A DNA stretch of 64,000 bases from a virus. The notes beneath the pieces were generated by a model that searched no databases, was not told where the DNA came from, and saw only the letters and a program-made list of their open reading frames with translations. Position numbers and translations under genes: made by a program. The stretch covers positions 62,001 through 126,000 of IMG/VR virus record IMGVR_UViG_3300037087_000760. One strand, written 5' to 3'. This document shows, in pieces, positions 46,227-55,802 of this stretch; positions within the stretch are counted from its first letter, which is position 1, and every line of letters starts with the position of its first letter.

Positions 46227-46383
46227 GGGAGATTACTCAATTTTGATTCATCAGTTTAAAGATACTGGTATGTTGGCTTGGAAGCAGCCAAGCATTTAAA
46301 GGGTGCGTAACGGCCCACCAATATTGGATGACAAAGGGAGAGCCCATCCACCGGTGGGAGTGGTTCGAAACCACAATCTTCCA
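46227..46383 (+). ncRNA. Enlarged tRNA-like RNA (157 nt)
   Basis: Ends GGGAGAT/ATCTTCC pair fully; T arm GTGG, TTCGAAA, CCAC sits next to the 3' strand; A73. Inside lie TTGGCT/AGCCAA around a TGGAAGC loop and about 80 extra bases including GGGTGC, which could pair with GCACCC at 46420. Stands alone, far from the arrays. A tRNA with a large insert or a tRNA-mimic RNA. Confidence 0.45.
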
Positions 46384-46434
46384 CAAAAGATAGCCCTAAA
46401 TAGGATCATCAGCAGGAGTGCACCCTGACCGATG

Positions 46435-47232
46435 TTAAAGAAATCTGTGTATTTCTCCGGCCATCTTTTTTTTAATTATTAATGATGATTTTCTTTTATA
46501 CTGGTCAAATTTCAATAATCTACTTTCTCGAATCGGTTTATCCTCAATTAATACATCCAAAGACTTGATATCGAGAAACTTGTTTATATTTTCTATGAAT
46601 TCTTGTTTATTTTCACATTTCCACAATTTAGCTTGTGTGGTCATCCATCTTGGTCTTTCTTCCCCTGTTTCCAGATAATTTCTTAATTCCTGTTTGAATT
46701 CAGATAATAACTTCTCTTTATCCCTGATCTTTAAATTATAATATTTATATCTCAACATTGACATAGCAAAATTCTGAACAAAAGATGATGATTTAATATC
46801 AAACATCTCCATTATTATTTTAGATGATTTAGATTCATAATTTTCTGATTTTTCTTCTTTTCTATTTCTCCATACTCCATCTGACCACAACCAAAGATCA
46901 CCATCAGATTCAATTTCAGATGTGCCGACATTAATATGAAAACTTCTGGGATCTACATTCATTTTCATTACATCTGGACCACTTCCATCTTTTTCCCCTC
47001 TATTTTTAGCGTACCAATAAACGGAATCTCCATATTGACTTTTACTGGTATTTGAAAAGAAAAAACCATCTCTAAATAATCCAGAATTACGAATTTCAGA
47101 AGCACCTTTTTTACTTGTACCGTGATATAAAGTAACATAATTAAAACTGAAATCTAATCTAACACCGATTGACTTAGCATCGTCCTTTAAATCTTGGATA
47201 ACTTCTCCGTATGTTGGTTCTCTATCTTCCAT
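46435..47232 (-). CDS. ADP-ribosyltransferase-like protein (265 aa)
   Basis: VTLYHGTSKKGASEIRNSGL then FRDGFFFSNTSKSQYGDSVY: the ART first strand (Y-H-G-T), the helix with NSGL, and the F-F-S turn, as in PARP/diphtheria-toxin type folds. The C terminus ESRLLKFDQYKRKSSL carries a leader-like motif. Upstream AATATATAAAG is late-type. Target unknown. Confidence 0.65.
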   Translation of the reverse strand: MEDREPTYGEVIQDLKDDAKSIGVRLDFSFNYVTLYHGTSKKGASEIRNSGLFRDGFFFSNTSKSQYGDSVYWYAKNRGEKDGSGPDVMKMNVDPRSFHINVGTSEIESDGDLWLWSDGVWRNRKEEKSENYESKSSKIIMEMFDIKSSSFVQNFAMSMLRYKYYNLKIRDKEKLLSEFKQELRNYLETGEERPRWMTTQAKLWKCENKQEFIENINKFLDIKSLDVLIEDKPIRESRLLKFDQYKRKSSLIIKKKMAGEIHRFL

Positions 47233-47308
47233 TATCTTTATATATTATTTTTTACTAAAACTTTTTAGGACATTTCTATTACAATATATAAAAAGAATAA
47301 TAAGAGAT

Positions 47309-47578
47309 ATGAAATATTTATTACTGACATTGATTTATATTATAAAAGATTGGGATCTATCGTTGGATGAATTTAATCCGATTGGTAAATTTCTTTGGTG
47401 GATACCAAATTTTCTTAATAATATTATTCGAGTATTTTTTAAGTTACTGGTATCACCCATCATATTTTTATGGATATTATTCTTTGAAAAGAATAAAAGT
47501 CTTATATTAAGATTTTTTGTTTACTGGAAAGATTCTCTTAATGAAGTAATAAATGGGATAAGTCAAGTAAAGGAATAG
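47309..47578 (+). CDS. Membrane protein (89 aa)
   Basis: MKYLLLTLIYIIKDWDLSLD, then a long hydrophobic segment VFFKLLVSPIIFLWILFF. One or two spans. Late-type AATATATAAA upstream. Confidence 0.75.
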   Translation: MKYLLLTLIYIIKDWDLSLDEFNPIGKFLWWIPNFLNNIIRVFFKLLVSPIIFLWILFFEKNKSLILRFFVYWKDSLNEVINGISQVKE

Positions 47579-47666
47579 TATTCCAATTACACTTAAAAGA
47601 AGAAATATTAGAAAACAAAATAAATCTTTCATACAATCTTATATATTAAAATAAAGTGATTTATTG

Positions 47667-48710
47667 ATGAATCTTAATAAAGACTATTACTCAATACTTG
47701 GAATAAAAAAGGAATCCAATTCCGACCAAATTAAGACAGCATTCCGAAAGTTAGCCAAAGAACATCACCCTGATGTCAAAGAGGGTAAAGACGAAACAAA
47801 AATAAAAGAAATCAATGAGGCATATACTGTCTTAAATGATAATACATCTCGTAGGCAATACGATCAACAAAGTAAATACGGGTCTAATTATAATCCAGTA
47901 ATGAATCCTTATACATTCTTTGGAAATTTCGGAAATTTCGAACAGGATTTTGATATATTTAGTGGACCAGCAGGAGTATGGTCAAATAATTTAAATAATG
48001 ATATCTTTAATTCATTTTTCAAAAGAGAAGAATTTCGTGAAAATCTTGATATAACTTATCATACTGATATTACCTTAAAGGATATTTACAATAATAATTT
48101 CGTTAATATAAAATACAAAAGATACATTAAATGTGATACTTGTGATTGGACAGGTTTTGACTTTGATGGTGAATCATTCGAATGTGATGCTTGTGATGGA
48201 CATGGCCATGTTAAAGGAAGAAGTTGTGAATTATGTAGAGGTACTGGAAAAATATTTACTGGAACTTGTAAAAAATGTTCTGGTATTAAAGTAATTTTGA
48301 AAGATGAAGAATTTGCTTTAAGTAATGTTTATGGTATTCGTGAAAGTTTCGATAAGTATCTCAAGGAATACGGACATCAATCTAAGCATTATAGAGGTAA
48401 AATTGGTACTATGTTTGTCAAGGTAAATACTATAATGGACAATCGCTATCAAATTCTACCAAGTAAAGATTTACTTTTTAAATTGGATCTTCATTATCGT
48501 TATGCTATTGATGGATATGAATTCGAATATGAACATTTGGATGGAAAAAAGTATAAGATAAAAATACCATCAAAAACAAAGGATGGAGATCTATTAAAGA
48601 TTGATGGTAAAGGACTTATAATAGATTCCACATTAAAAAGGGCTGATTTATTATTCAAGGTTAACATAGTGGTAGACTATAACTTAGTAGAATTAGCTAA
48701 AAAAGAATAG
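47667..48710 (+). CDS. dnaJ: DnaJ-like co-chaperone (347 aa)
   Basis: J domain at residues 1-70 (DYYSILGIKKESNSDQIKTA, with the HPD of EHHPDVKEG). A Gly/Phe-rich linker, then four CxxC pairs of the zinc domain (CDTCDWTG, CDACDGHG, CELCRGTG, CKKCSG; the first differs from CxxCxGxG) and a shortened substrate-binding C terminus. Stimulates host DnaK. Start at the ATG rather than the TTG one codon earlier. Late-type TATATTAAA upstream. Confidence 0.9.
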   Translation: MNLNKDYYSILGIKKESNSDQIKTAFRKLAKEHHPDVKEGKDETKIKEINEAYTVLNDNTSRRQYDQQSKYGSNYNPVMNPYTFFGNFGNFEQDFDIFSGPAGVWSNNLNNDIFNSFFKREEFRENLDITYHTDITLKDIYNNNFVNIKYKRYIKCDTCDWTGFDFDGESFECDACDGHGHVKGRSCELCRGTGKIFTGTCKKCSGIKVILKDEEFALSNVYGIRESFDKYLKEYGHQSKHYRGKIGTMFVKVNTIMDNRYQILPSKDLLFKLDLHYRYAIDGYEFEYEHLDGKKYKIKIPSKTKDGDLLKIDGKGLIIDSTLKRADLLFKVNIVVDYNLVELAKKE

Positions 48711-48716
48711 GAAAAA

Positions 48717-48748
48717 TTTTTTATTTTAGATAAACTATCGTATATTTG
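48717..48748 (+). promoter_or_regulatory. Early-type promoter
   Basis: TTTTTTATTTTA, 12 bases, TATATTTG. Confidence 0.6.
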
Positions 48749-48785
48749 TTATCTGAATTAGAATACCGTTTCAATATTATATCAT

Positions 48786-49073
48786 ATGGAAAAGATTAAC
48801 GAATTAAACGGGTTTATTAAGGAGTACAAGAATAAGTACATTACTTATCGTTTTATTACCATGTTTACTCATTCTTATCTATTATCTCCAGCTTTGATGT
48901 TTCTTTATTTTTTCGGGATCAATTTCTTCCTTTGTATCGGTATATCTCTTTTATTTGCGGCCATAAATCGTTACATCTATGTAAGGTCTAAACATGATTG
49001 GATTCTTAGTTATAATTTATTTAAAGTATTTGAGGTCTGTCGAGAAAATGAATTGAATATGATATTTAAATAA
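48786..49073 (+). CDS. Membrane protein (95 aa)
   Basis: Two hydrophobic segments in the middle (LLSPALMFLYFFGINFFLCI, then GISLLFAAI) with basic flanks. Function unknown. Confidence 0.75.
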   Translation: MEKINELNGFIKEYKNKYITYRFITMFTHSYLLSPALMFLYFFGINFFLCIGISLLFAAINRYIYVRSKHDWILSYNLFKVFEVCRENELNMIFK

Positions 49074-49077
49074 AGAC

Positions 49078-49431
49078 TTATCCAATTCGGTGTGTGGCTG
49101 TATATTTTCCAGCGTCTACCCATTTCGGAATCCAATTCGGATCTCCTTTTACCTTATCAACCCATTTAGCATATAATACACTTGGATGTTGTGATATGAA
49201 AGTTAAATATAATTTTGCTTTTTCTGGATCAGATTCTAATAATTTTTCATAAGCTTGTTTTTTTGCTGAATGGGAATTTATAATATTCAGTGCTTCTTCT
49301 TCGGTAACTGGTTTCTCTCCAAATAATTTATTACCTGTCTTTTTCACAGTGTCTATTACATTTCCTAAGAATTTTTCATCTGTCTTATAATTTTCATTTA
49401 CAAAATTTTCGAAAGTCATTAAATGTTTCAT
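49078..49431 (-). CDS. Hypothetical protein with capsid-targeting-like N terminus (117 aa)
   Basis: MKHLMTFENFVNENYKTDEK leader with a VNE site, then a helical basic domain (NVIDTVKKTGNKLFGEKPVT). Late-type AATATATAC upstream. Confidence 0.8.
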   Translation of the reverse strand: MKHLMTFENFVNENYKTDEKFLGNVIDTVKKTGNKLFGEKPVTEEEALNIINSHSAKKQAYEKLLESDPEKAKLYLTFISQHPSVLYAKWVDKVKGDPNWIPKWVDAGKYTATHRIG

Positions 49432-49528
49432 ATCAATTTATATTTTGTTTTAAGTATATATTGATTTTTTAATTCGTTTTTTTTTTCTGTCAGTCAAAAT
49501 TAATATATAAGAAGAAAAATCTCATTTA

Positions 49529-50113
49529 ATGGAAAAGTTTTCGAATCTCAAAATGCAAAAGGAAGAAGATGTACCAAAAGACACCTCAAAATATAAAAAT
49601 GATGATTTTTCGATCATTGATTATAATGAAAATGATATAATGATTAGTAAAGACGAATTAGTAATTCTACCATATCTTAAAGATGATGGATTTGTTCTGA
49701 TGAAATATCAAAGCATACCAGCTTTCAGTTATAAATATAAAGACACTTACTCAAACAGTGAATATTTTTTAAGTTGTATAAGATCGTTTATAGATTCCAA
49801 GGAAAATACTATTCAAAATGTGAGAAAAATATTATATGAAGAAACTGGATTAGTACTGAGTACAAATGTAACTATTGAAGTTGATAAGGTTTTGTTTAAG
49901 AATAATCTAAATGTAGGACAGTATCATTTCTGTTTATTAAATCTTTCTTATAATGATTATAAACAAGCAAGTCTTAGAACAAATGATATAATTTCAGACC
50001 CGAATAAAATCAGAGTAGTTAAGATCTCACTTGGAGATTTGGATGAAATTAAATCTTATGATTTGGTAACGGATTATATGATTTTGAAATTTAAATACGA
50101 GATTAACATATAA
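49529..50113 (+). CDS. Degenerate Nudix-like protein (194 aa)
   Basis: NVRKILYEETGLVLS keeps the R..L.EETG end of a Nudix box, but the leading GxxxxxE part is missing, so catalysis is doubtful. The fold (VILPYLKDDGFVLMKYQSIP) fits. AATATATAAG upstream. Confidence 0.55.
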   Translation: MEKFSNLKMQKEEDVPKDTSKYKNDDFSIIDYNENDIMISKDELVILPYLKDDGFVLMKYQSIPAFSYKYKDTYSNSEYFLSCIRSFIDSKENTIQNVRKILYEETGLVLSTNVTIEVDKVLFKNNLNVGQYHFCLLNLSYNDYKQASLRTNDIISDPNKIRVVKISLGDLDEIKSYDLVTDYMILKFKYEINI

Positions 50114-50168
50114 AATTAAACATTAGGGGTTATTTTTGTTATATATCTATAAAAATAACCCCATCTTT

Positions 50169-50480
50169 ATGCCAAAGGATTTTAAAAAGATGTACTTAGA
50201 GGAACAATCCGCTAAGTTAAAATTAGAACTGGAAGTTGCTAATTTAAAAAGGGAAAATGAAGATTTGAAGAAAGTTCAATTATTTCATCAACAGGCTCAA
50301 ATCCAGAATAATCCAAGTCAGACACCAGCTCAAACTTCTCAATTCGAAGCAGATGTTAAATACATTGTAGGTTTATCCCAACGAATGAGTATTACACTTC
50401 AAAAATGTAGAAAACATATGTTACCTATGGAATTGGGTAAGGAAATTGATGCTGTATTAAGAGAAATAGAAAGATTATAA
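50169..50480 (+). CDS. Coiled-coil protein (103 aa)
   Basis: Start at MPKDFKKMYLEEQSAKLKLE; the first 50 residues form a leucine-zipper-like coil, followed by a Gln/Pro linker and a helical end. Oligomeric; role unknown. Confidence 0.75.
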   Translation: MPKDFKKMYLEEQSAKLKLELEVANLKRENEDLKKVQLFHQQAQIQNNPSQTPAQTSQFEADVKYIVGLSQRMSITLQKCRKHMLPMELGKEIDAVLREIERL

Positions 50481-50496
50481 AAAATAAAATAAATTT

Positions 50497-51639
50497 ATGA
50501 AGAATTATATAAAGGTAAAGAGTAAAACAGATTTAAGTGGTTTCTATGTGGTCTATTATGGTAGTACACTAAACGAAAAACCCGGTATTTACGGAATATC
50601 ACACTTGATGGAACATTTAGTGTGTAAAGGGATTGATCATCTTATGGGAGATTTTGAAAAAGATGGTATTTCATGGAATGCCTACACTTCAGATAGGGAT
50701 ATAGTATTCTTTATGACAGGACTTGATGAGTATGTAAATAAATGGAAGAAAAAATTCTATGAGAGTATCCTAAATTTTAACATAACGGAAGAACAGTTTC
50801 AGAATGAAAAGAAGATTGTCTTAGAAGAATACACTATGTCTTTTAATTCTCAAGGTGAATCTCATTTCTTGAATTTATATAGAAAAATTTTCAACATATT
50901 TGGACCAATCGGTTTAAAACAAGATCTTAAAAAACTTACCCTAAAAGATTGTCAAGAATATTTTAAAATACAATATACCAAACCTCATAAGATAATTGAT
51001 GTAACGAAGTATAACCATACCGAAACGGAAAAATTCTTTGAGTCAGTTGAATATTCAAATACAGTAGTAAATAAGAAGTTTGATTATATAAAAAACGGTA
51101 AATTTATTTTCGAGAAAGGAAATGATTATAAAAATGAATCTTCGATTATAGATATAACCAAAATTATATCAGAAGATTTACCGATTGTGGAATTCATTTG
51201 TAGAATGTTATCTGGTGGATTAAAATCTCCTCTTGTACAGGAATTAAGAGAAAAAAGAGGATTGATTTATCATGTTGATTGTTTTTTACATGAACCAATT
51301 AATGATGCTGGTATTGTGATTATATCAATGGAAACAACCAATAAGAATAGAAAGAAAGTTCAGGATATAATTCAAGAAGTTATTGAAAATCCAAGAAAAT
51401 ATTTAACAAAAAAAAGATTTGATATAGTATATCAATATTACGAAATAAAATTTAGAAAAGAAAAAGAAAGTCAACATTCAGCTGTAAATACATTTATTTA
51501 TAAAACCCAATCTGAATTAGAACTAAAAATTTTTACTGGAGATATCACTTATAAGAAAGTGTTAGAGGTATATGAAAAATATTTTAATTGGAAAGATTTT
51601 TATAAGTCAGTAGATATAAAAGAATTCGAAAAAATATGA
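50497..51639 (+). CDS. M16-family (pitrilysin-like) metallopeptidase (380 aa)
   Basis: YGISHLMEHLVCKGIDHLMG carries the inverted zinc motif HxxEH, and the third ligand Glu is expected in EKKIVLEEYTMSF about 70 residues on. The C-terminal lobe has LVQELREKRGLIYHVDCFLH (R/Y pair of M16). A single 380-residue protein, so it may need a partner; the next gene overlaps by ATGA. Substrate unknown. Confidence 0.85.
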   Translation: MKNYIKVKSKTDLSGFYVVYYGSTLNEKPGIYGISHLMEHLVCKGIDHLMGDFEKDGISWNAYTSDRDIVFFMTGLDEYVNKWKKKFYESILNFNITEEQFQNEKKIVLEEYTMSFNSQGESHFLNLYRKIFNIFGPIGLKQDLKKLTLKDCQEYFKIQYTKPHKIIDVTKYNHTETEKFFESVEYSNTVVNKKFDYIKNGKFIFEKGNDYKNESSIIDITKIISEDLPIVEFICRMLSGGLKSPLVQELREKRGLIYHVDCFLHEPINDAGIVIISMETTNKNRKKVQDIIQEVIENPRKYLTKKRFDIVYQYYEIKFRKEKESQHSAVNTFIYKTQSELELKIFTGDITYKKVLEVYEKYFNWKDFYKSVDIKEFEKI

Positions 51640-52433
51640 AAAAGTCATTTGATAATTTTCTTTATGATATATTTTCATCAAAAAAGAAAACAGAGGTAGT
51701 AAATAAAAAAGATGATCTTCCAAACAATATCAGGAATCTTATAAACAAGATTGACTTACAACTGAAAGGTAATGATATCCCATATGAAATTCCATTTGTT
51801 TATAAGAAAAATAATTCGTTTCAAACTCTTAAAATAATAGTATCTAACTTATATACTCCACAACAATTAAGTGAAATTTTAAATATTGATGAATATAAGT
51901 CAGAAAAAGAGTTTGTTGATACAGTAATTGATGGTGTTAAAGTAACATTAATTTTAACACCTGAGGATAAGTTTCCTCTTACTTTTTGGTATTATAGTTG
52001 GGATATTTTACCAACTCTTTTGAATGTTTTATTTGAAGGTTTCGGACTTCTATTCGATAAAGATGGATTGAAGTATACTCCACGAAATAATTTTCTTTTA
52101 TCCACTAAAATTGATGAGATAATTGAATTTTTGGGATTAGACTTTAATCAATATAAAGCTGGTTTCTTCACATTAGAAAATGAGATTGATTATATCATGA
52201 ATAGTCCAAGTTTTAATGCTGATTTATTCTTTAATTATAAATTAAATGAAAAAGATCATTTCTTTAATGAAAATTTACAATTATTTAACAAATCATTAGA
52301 AATTTACGAACCATTTCGCGAAACATCAGGAAACTTCGTTTTTTCTAATGATAAAGATGTTTACCTATCTTTTATAGCTGAATATTTTTATGATTCTGGG
52401 TTAATTGAGAAATTAACTGGTCAGAAAAAATAA
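51636..52433 (+). CDS. Hypothetical protein (265 aa)
   Basis: MKKSFDNFLYDIFSSKKKTE; start overlaps the M16 stop, which suggests joint function. Mixed alpha/beta with DIDEYKSEKEFVD-like acidic helices. Function unknown. Confidence 0.8.
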   Translation: MKKSFDNFLYDIFSSKKKTEVVNKKDDLPNNIRNLINKIDLQLKGNDIPYEIPFVYKKNNSFQTLKIIVSNLYTPQQLSEILNIDEYKSEKEFVDTVIDGVKVTLILTPEDKFPLTFWYYSWDILPTLLNVLFEGFGLLFDKDGLKYTPRNNFLLSTKIDEIIEFLGLDFNQYKAGFFTLENEIDYIMNSPSFNADLFFNYKLNEKDHFFNENLQLFNKSLEIYEPFRETSGNFVFSNDKDVYLSFIAEYFYDSGLIEKLTGQKK

Positions 52434-52462
52434 ATATATAATGAAAAAGACCAGTTATAAAA

Positions 52463-52948
52463 ATGTCATATATAGATCAGATGAATATTTATCTGATGAA
52501 ACATTCGGATGAATATAATTATGAAACAGTTATTTACACTAAAAATTTGGTTGAAAAAATAGAAGTTGAAAGAGGTGTTATTTATGATTTCTTTAAAGAA
52601 AATCAAATAGATTTTAATAGGTTTCTGGAAGAAGCCATGTCCTTATCTGATTATCGTTTAAAAATATTTGGTAAAGCTGATTTAACAAAAGCAGACTTTG
52701 ATGAAGTTCTTGATCTTCTGGTAATTGAAATTGATGTCGAACATTTAGTTGATGATGGACATATGGAACGTTTCGATCAGGAAGATGAAGATTCTAAATT
52801 TTTCATTCCAGATCAATACGCTGTTGATTTTATGAAAAATAAATACGGTGTTGATTTAGATGTCAATAAACCATTCGATTATAATCTATTTTATGAAAAA
52901 CCAGATAATCCTGTTATGGAATTATTGGATAAGGTCTGTTTAAATTAA
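52463..52948 (+). CDS. Hypothetical acidic protein (161 aa)
   Basis: MSYIDQMNIYLMKHSDEYNY; strongly acidic, helical. Ends convergently with the next gene (9-base overlap). Confidence 0.8.
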   Translation: MSYIDQMNIYLMKHSDEYNYETVIYTKNLVEKIEVERGVIYDFFKENQIDFNRFLEEAMSLSDYRLKIFGKADLTKADFDEVLDLLVIEIDVEHLVDDGHMERFDQEDEDSKFFIPDQYAVDFMKNKYGVDLDVNKPFDYNLFYEKPDNPVMELLDKVCLN

Positions 52949-53146
52949 TCTCGGTAAGTCTTTGGTTTGTAAATGAATTCTTGTTTCTTTTGGTTCAACT
53001 GGTTTACAATTAGAACAATAAAATACTATTTCAAAATGTTTAGGTGAATGACATTCACATTTTATGTCATAATGATAGTATTCTCTTTGTATTACGACAT
53101 TTTCTGATTTACAAATGTCACATTTTCCCATTTCTATACTGTCCAT
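52940..53146 (-). CDS. Zinc-finger protein (68 aa)
   Basis: GKCDICKSENVVIQ, KCECHS and FYCSNCKPV: two CxxC pairs and extra Cys/His, a probable zinc finger. Confidence 0.75.
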   Translation of the reverse strand: MDSIEMGKCDICKSENVVIQREYYHYDIKCECHSPKHFEIVFYCSNCKPVEPKETRIHLQTKDLPRLI

Positions 53147-53165
53147 TACTTTTTTACTTTTTTAT

Positions 53166-53462
53166 TTAGTTGTTTTCTTCTATTAATTGTATAACATAAT
53201 CTTTCTTAGCATCCATTTTTTCATCATCATTAAACTCTGATAAACCTTTTATTAATTCATCTTTAATGGATTTAGTATCCTCTATGATATTCTTATTATC
53301 ATCCCAAGGATATCCATAATATAATTTACCTTTCGTTTGTGTGAATAATCTATCATCTACACAAAATATTCCTTTATCTGTTATAATCTCAACAGTACCA
53401 CCGTCCAAATAACTGACAATTTCTTTTATTATCATACCCCAGAATTTTTCAATATTTTCCAA
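53166..53462 (-). CDS. Hypothetical acidic protein (98 aa)
   Basis: MENIEKFWGMIIKEIVSYLD; small domain with KGIFCVDDRLF. Overlaps the upstream membrane-protein gene in another frame by 31 bases. Confidence 0.7.
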   Translation of the reverse strand: MENIEKFWGMIIKEIVSYLDGGTVEIITDKGIFCVDDRLFTQTKGKLYYGYPWDDNKNIIEDTKSIKDELIKGLSEFNDDEKMDAKKDYVIQLIEENN

Positions 53463-53593
53463 ATCATATACAACATTAACATAGCAAACCCATCGAAAAT
53501 GAAACTATACCATACCACACCAAAGGTAGATGCGTTAAAAACACACCAACCAATAGCTAATGTTAAACAGATTAAAATTCTAAAGAATATCAT
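53432..53593 (-). CDS. Small membrane protein (53 aa)
   Basis: MIFFRILICLTLAIGWCVFN and a second hydrophobic segment FDGFAMLMLYMIW. Its ATG overlaps the TGA of the previous gene (ATGA). Confidence 0.65.
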   Translation of the reverse strand: MIFFRILICLTLAIGWCVFNASTFGVVWYSFIFDGFAMLMLYMIWKILKNSGV

Positions 53594-54543
53594 ATTTTAT
53601 CAATGTAAGATTTAACAGAATCATTATTAATTTCCAATTCTTTTTCAGAGATAATTTCCATCATTTTTTCCAATGTTAAATCACAATAATCATCAGTCCA
53701 ATCTCCGATAAAATATAATTTTCTACTATTGAGAACGACACCAAATAATATAGGATCTTTCCTCTTTTTCTCTTCCTCTTTTTCTTTTTCAGTGGTATCA
53801 GTAGAATCATTAAACGGATCATAGTGTAATATTACATAATTATCAAATACACATAGTTCATCCGCTGTCTCTTTCAATTTGATCACTTCACTCGGAATAA
53901 TCCTTAAATAGTTATCAATGTAAGTCAATTTCAGGTGTTTGCTTTGGTCTACATTTTTATATAATTTAACTACTTGTTCTTCAGTAACATATTTAGTTAT
54001 TCCATTTTCAATCAATCTACATTCGGAAGCTACAACATCTTTCATTTTGAGAAGTTTTTCAATTAGGGCTTGTTGTCCATTTTTACGAGCTTCTTTCAGG
54101 ATATTTTCGTATTTTTCCAAAACATCTTTGGTTTTATTTATTTCCATTTTTGAGTCCTTGATAGTTTTAAAGAAATCTTCAATACTATACATTTTCTTTG
54201 TTACGACAGTTTTTTTCTTATTTTTAAGGAAAAATGTAGCAAAGAAGAAAAGAACATTATATTTCCATTTATTAAGCACGGAAATATTATATTCAGACAT
54301 TTTTTGTTTTAAATATTTCAAATAATCGATTGATGTTCTTTGAAATTCCGAAATCATATCCTCGGAATCCATAGATGATTGGGTGAATCCATTAGATCCA
54401 GTTCTTCCCCAAAAAATATCAGTACTATCACCATCAACTATGGATATAGTAGAACTTTTAGTGTCTTGTAATTTTTTATATTTTGGTAGGTTTCGATTAA
54501 TCTTCAAGGAATCGAAGATTATTAATTTATTTCCATTAATCAT
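53590..54543 (-). CDS. Hypothetical protein (317 aa)
   Basis: Begins MINGNKLIIFDSLKINRNLP; a Ser/Thr-rich segment (SSTISIVDGDSTD), a hydrophobic KYNVLFFFATFFLK, a coiled-coil region, and an E/K-rich loop. No family recognised. Confidence 0.8.
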   Translation of the reverse strand: MINGNKLIIFDSLKINRNLPKYKKLQDTKSSTISIVDGDSTDIFWGRTGSNGFTQSSMDSEDMISEFQRTSIDYLKYLKQKMSEYNISVLNKWKYNVLFFFATFFLKNKKKTVVTKKMYSIEDFFKTIKDSKMEINKTKDVLEKYENILKEARKNGQQALIEKLLKMKDVVASECRLIENGITKYVTEEQVVKLYKNVDQSKHLKLTYIDNYLRIIPSEVIKLKETADELCVFDNYVILHYDPFNDSTDTTEKEKEEEKKRKDPILFGVVLNSRKLYFIGDWTDDYCDLTLEKMMEIISEKELEINNDSVKSYIDKI

Positions 54544-54611
54544 AATTGAAAATTTAAAGGTTAATATTATTATACTACCTATTATAGATGAAAAGTGATA
54601 AAAAGTTTTAT

Positions 54612-55052
54612 TTACTCTCTGGACATTTCAGATCCACCTTTTTCAGTTGGATTGTCATCTTTACGATAATAATTATTTACTATCTCTTTTTTAAAAGTTT
54701 CTATTATCTTTTTTGCAGCAGCGGTATAGTCTTGATTCTTTTCACATTCAGAAATTATATCTTTGATTTTTTGACCTTTTTGATCTACTTGACTACAAAA
54801 TCTATCTGATGCCTTTATTGCATCATTTTGATCGGCATTGGGATTTTGTTTTTTGAGATATCCCAATAATATTTTTTGCATTTCAGTCTGAATTTTTTGA
54901 AAGATTACATTCTTGTTCTGGGTATCAGCGTCTTGTCTATCCGTTGGTGGAACGGCCACTGTTTTTTGACTAATTGGATATTTATCCTGATAATCTCTTA
55001 AACCCTGTGTATCTTCATTTAAATAATTCAAGAATGTTTTTACATATTTCAT
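54612..55052 (-). CDS. Hypothetical protein with capsid-targeting-like N terminus (146 aa)
   Basis: MKYVKTFLNYLNEDTQGLRD leader with an LNE site; the rest is helical and charged. ACTATATATAG (late-type) upstream. Confidence 0.8.
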   Translation of the reverse strand: MKYVKTFLNYLNEDTQGLRDYQDKYPISQKTVAVPPTDRQDADTQNKNVIFQKIQTEMQKILLGYLKKQNPNADQNDAIKASDRFCSQVDQKGQKIKDIISECEKNQDYTAAAKKIIETFKKEIVNNYYRKDDNPTEKGGSEMSRE

Positions 55053-55096
55053 AATAGAAAATTACTTTTCTACTATATATAGTTTTTTTATTCTGG

Positions 55097-55462
55097 TTAA
55101 TTGTTGGGGGTAATCTTATATTTCCCTACATTAAAAATTTCTGGTCGTACTTTTCTCAAAGTATCCCTATAAACTGAAGTATAGAAAGAACATAAACAGT
55201 TTTTAGTGAATTGATTGTACCATGAGTTCTTTTCTACAGCATCTTTTTTTTCATGAAGTAATAGAGTCAGAAAATAATGTGGATGATTAGAAAGACTGGC
55301 TGATTCACACATAATACAAAAATTCTCAGCCATCTCATTCACTTTATTATTTATTCTTGAGTCATTTATCTTAGTTAGTTCATCTATGATATTTCGACCA
55401 GATTTATATCGTTCAAGTATATTAGCGAACCCTTTTGTTGTCTTTTTTCTTCCTTTTGGCAT
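55097..55462 (-). CDS. Hypothetical protein (121 aa)
   Basis: MPKGRKKTTKGFANILERYK, then ENFCIMCESASLSNHPHYFL and NCLCSFYTSVY with several Cys. Function unknown. Confidence 0.75.
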   Translation of the reverse strand: MPKGRKKTTKGFANILERYKSGRNIIDELTKINDSRINNKVNEMAENFCIMCESASLSNHPHYFLTLLLHEKKDAVEKNSWYNQFTKNCLCSFYTSVYRDTLRKVRPEIFNVGKYKITPNN

Positions 55463-55463
55463 T

Positions 55464-55802
55464 TTACTCTTTCGGTTTTAATCTATTCAGTATTTCCATT
55501 TTCTTATCTGGGAAAATAATGATAAAAGCCTCAACAGGAGAGTATCTATTTTCACCCCTACCATTATCATCTTTTCTCAATTTAGATACATCCAGCCCCT
55601 CTACAATCGTTTCCTCGGAGGTTATTATACAAGGTACACATCTCGAAAACAACGGTACAACTTTTTTAGTGTATCCAATGGATACTAAATCAGTATAGAG
55701 GTTTGAATTCTCGTTTAGATTGTTTCGAGAATCGATGTGTGCGTAATAATACAACCATTGTATTTCGAGATCAACAAGTTTGTTTAATTCTTCTATCGTC
55801 AT
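55464..55802 (-). CDS. Hypothetical protein (112 aa)
   Basis: MTIEELNKLVDLEIQWLYYY; coupled to both neighbours (1-4 bases). No family recognised. Confidence 0.75.
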   Translation of the reverse strand: MTIEELNKLVDLEIQWLYYYAHIDSRNNLNENSNLYTDLVSIGYTKKVVPLFSRCVPCIITSEETIVEGLDVSKLRKDDNGRGENRYSPVEAFIIIFPDKKMEILNRLKPKE

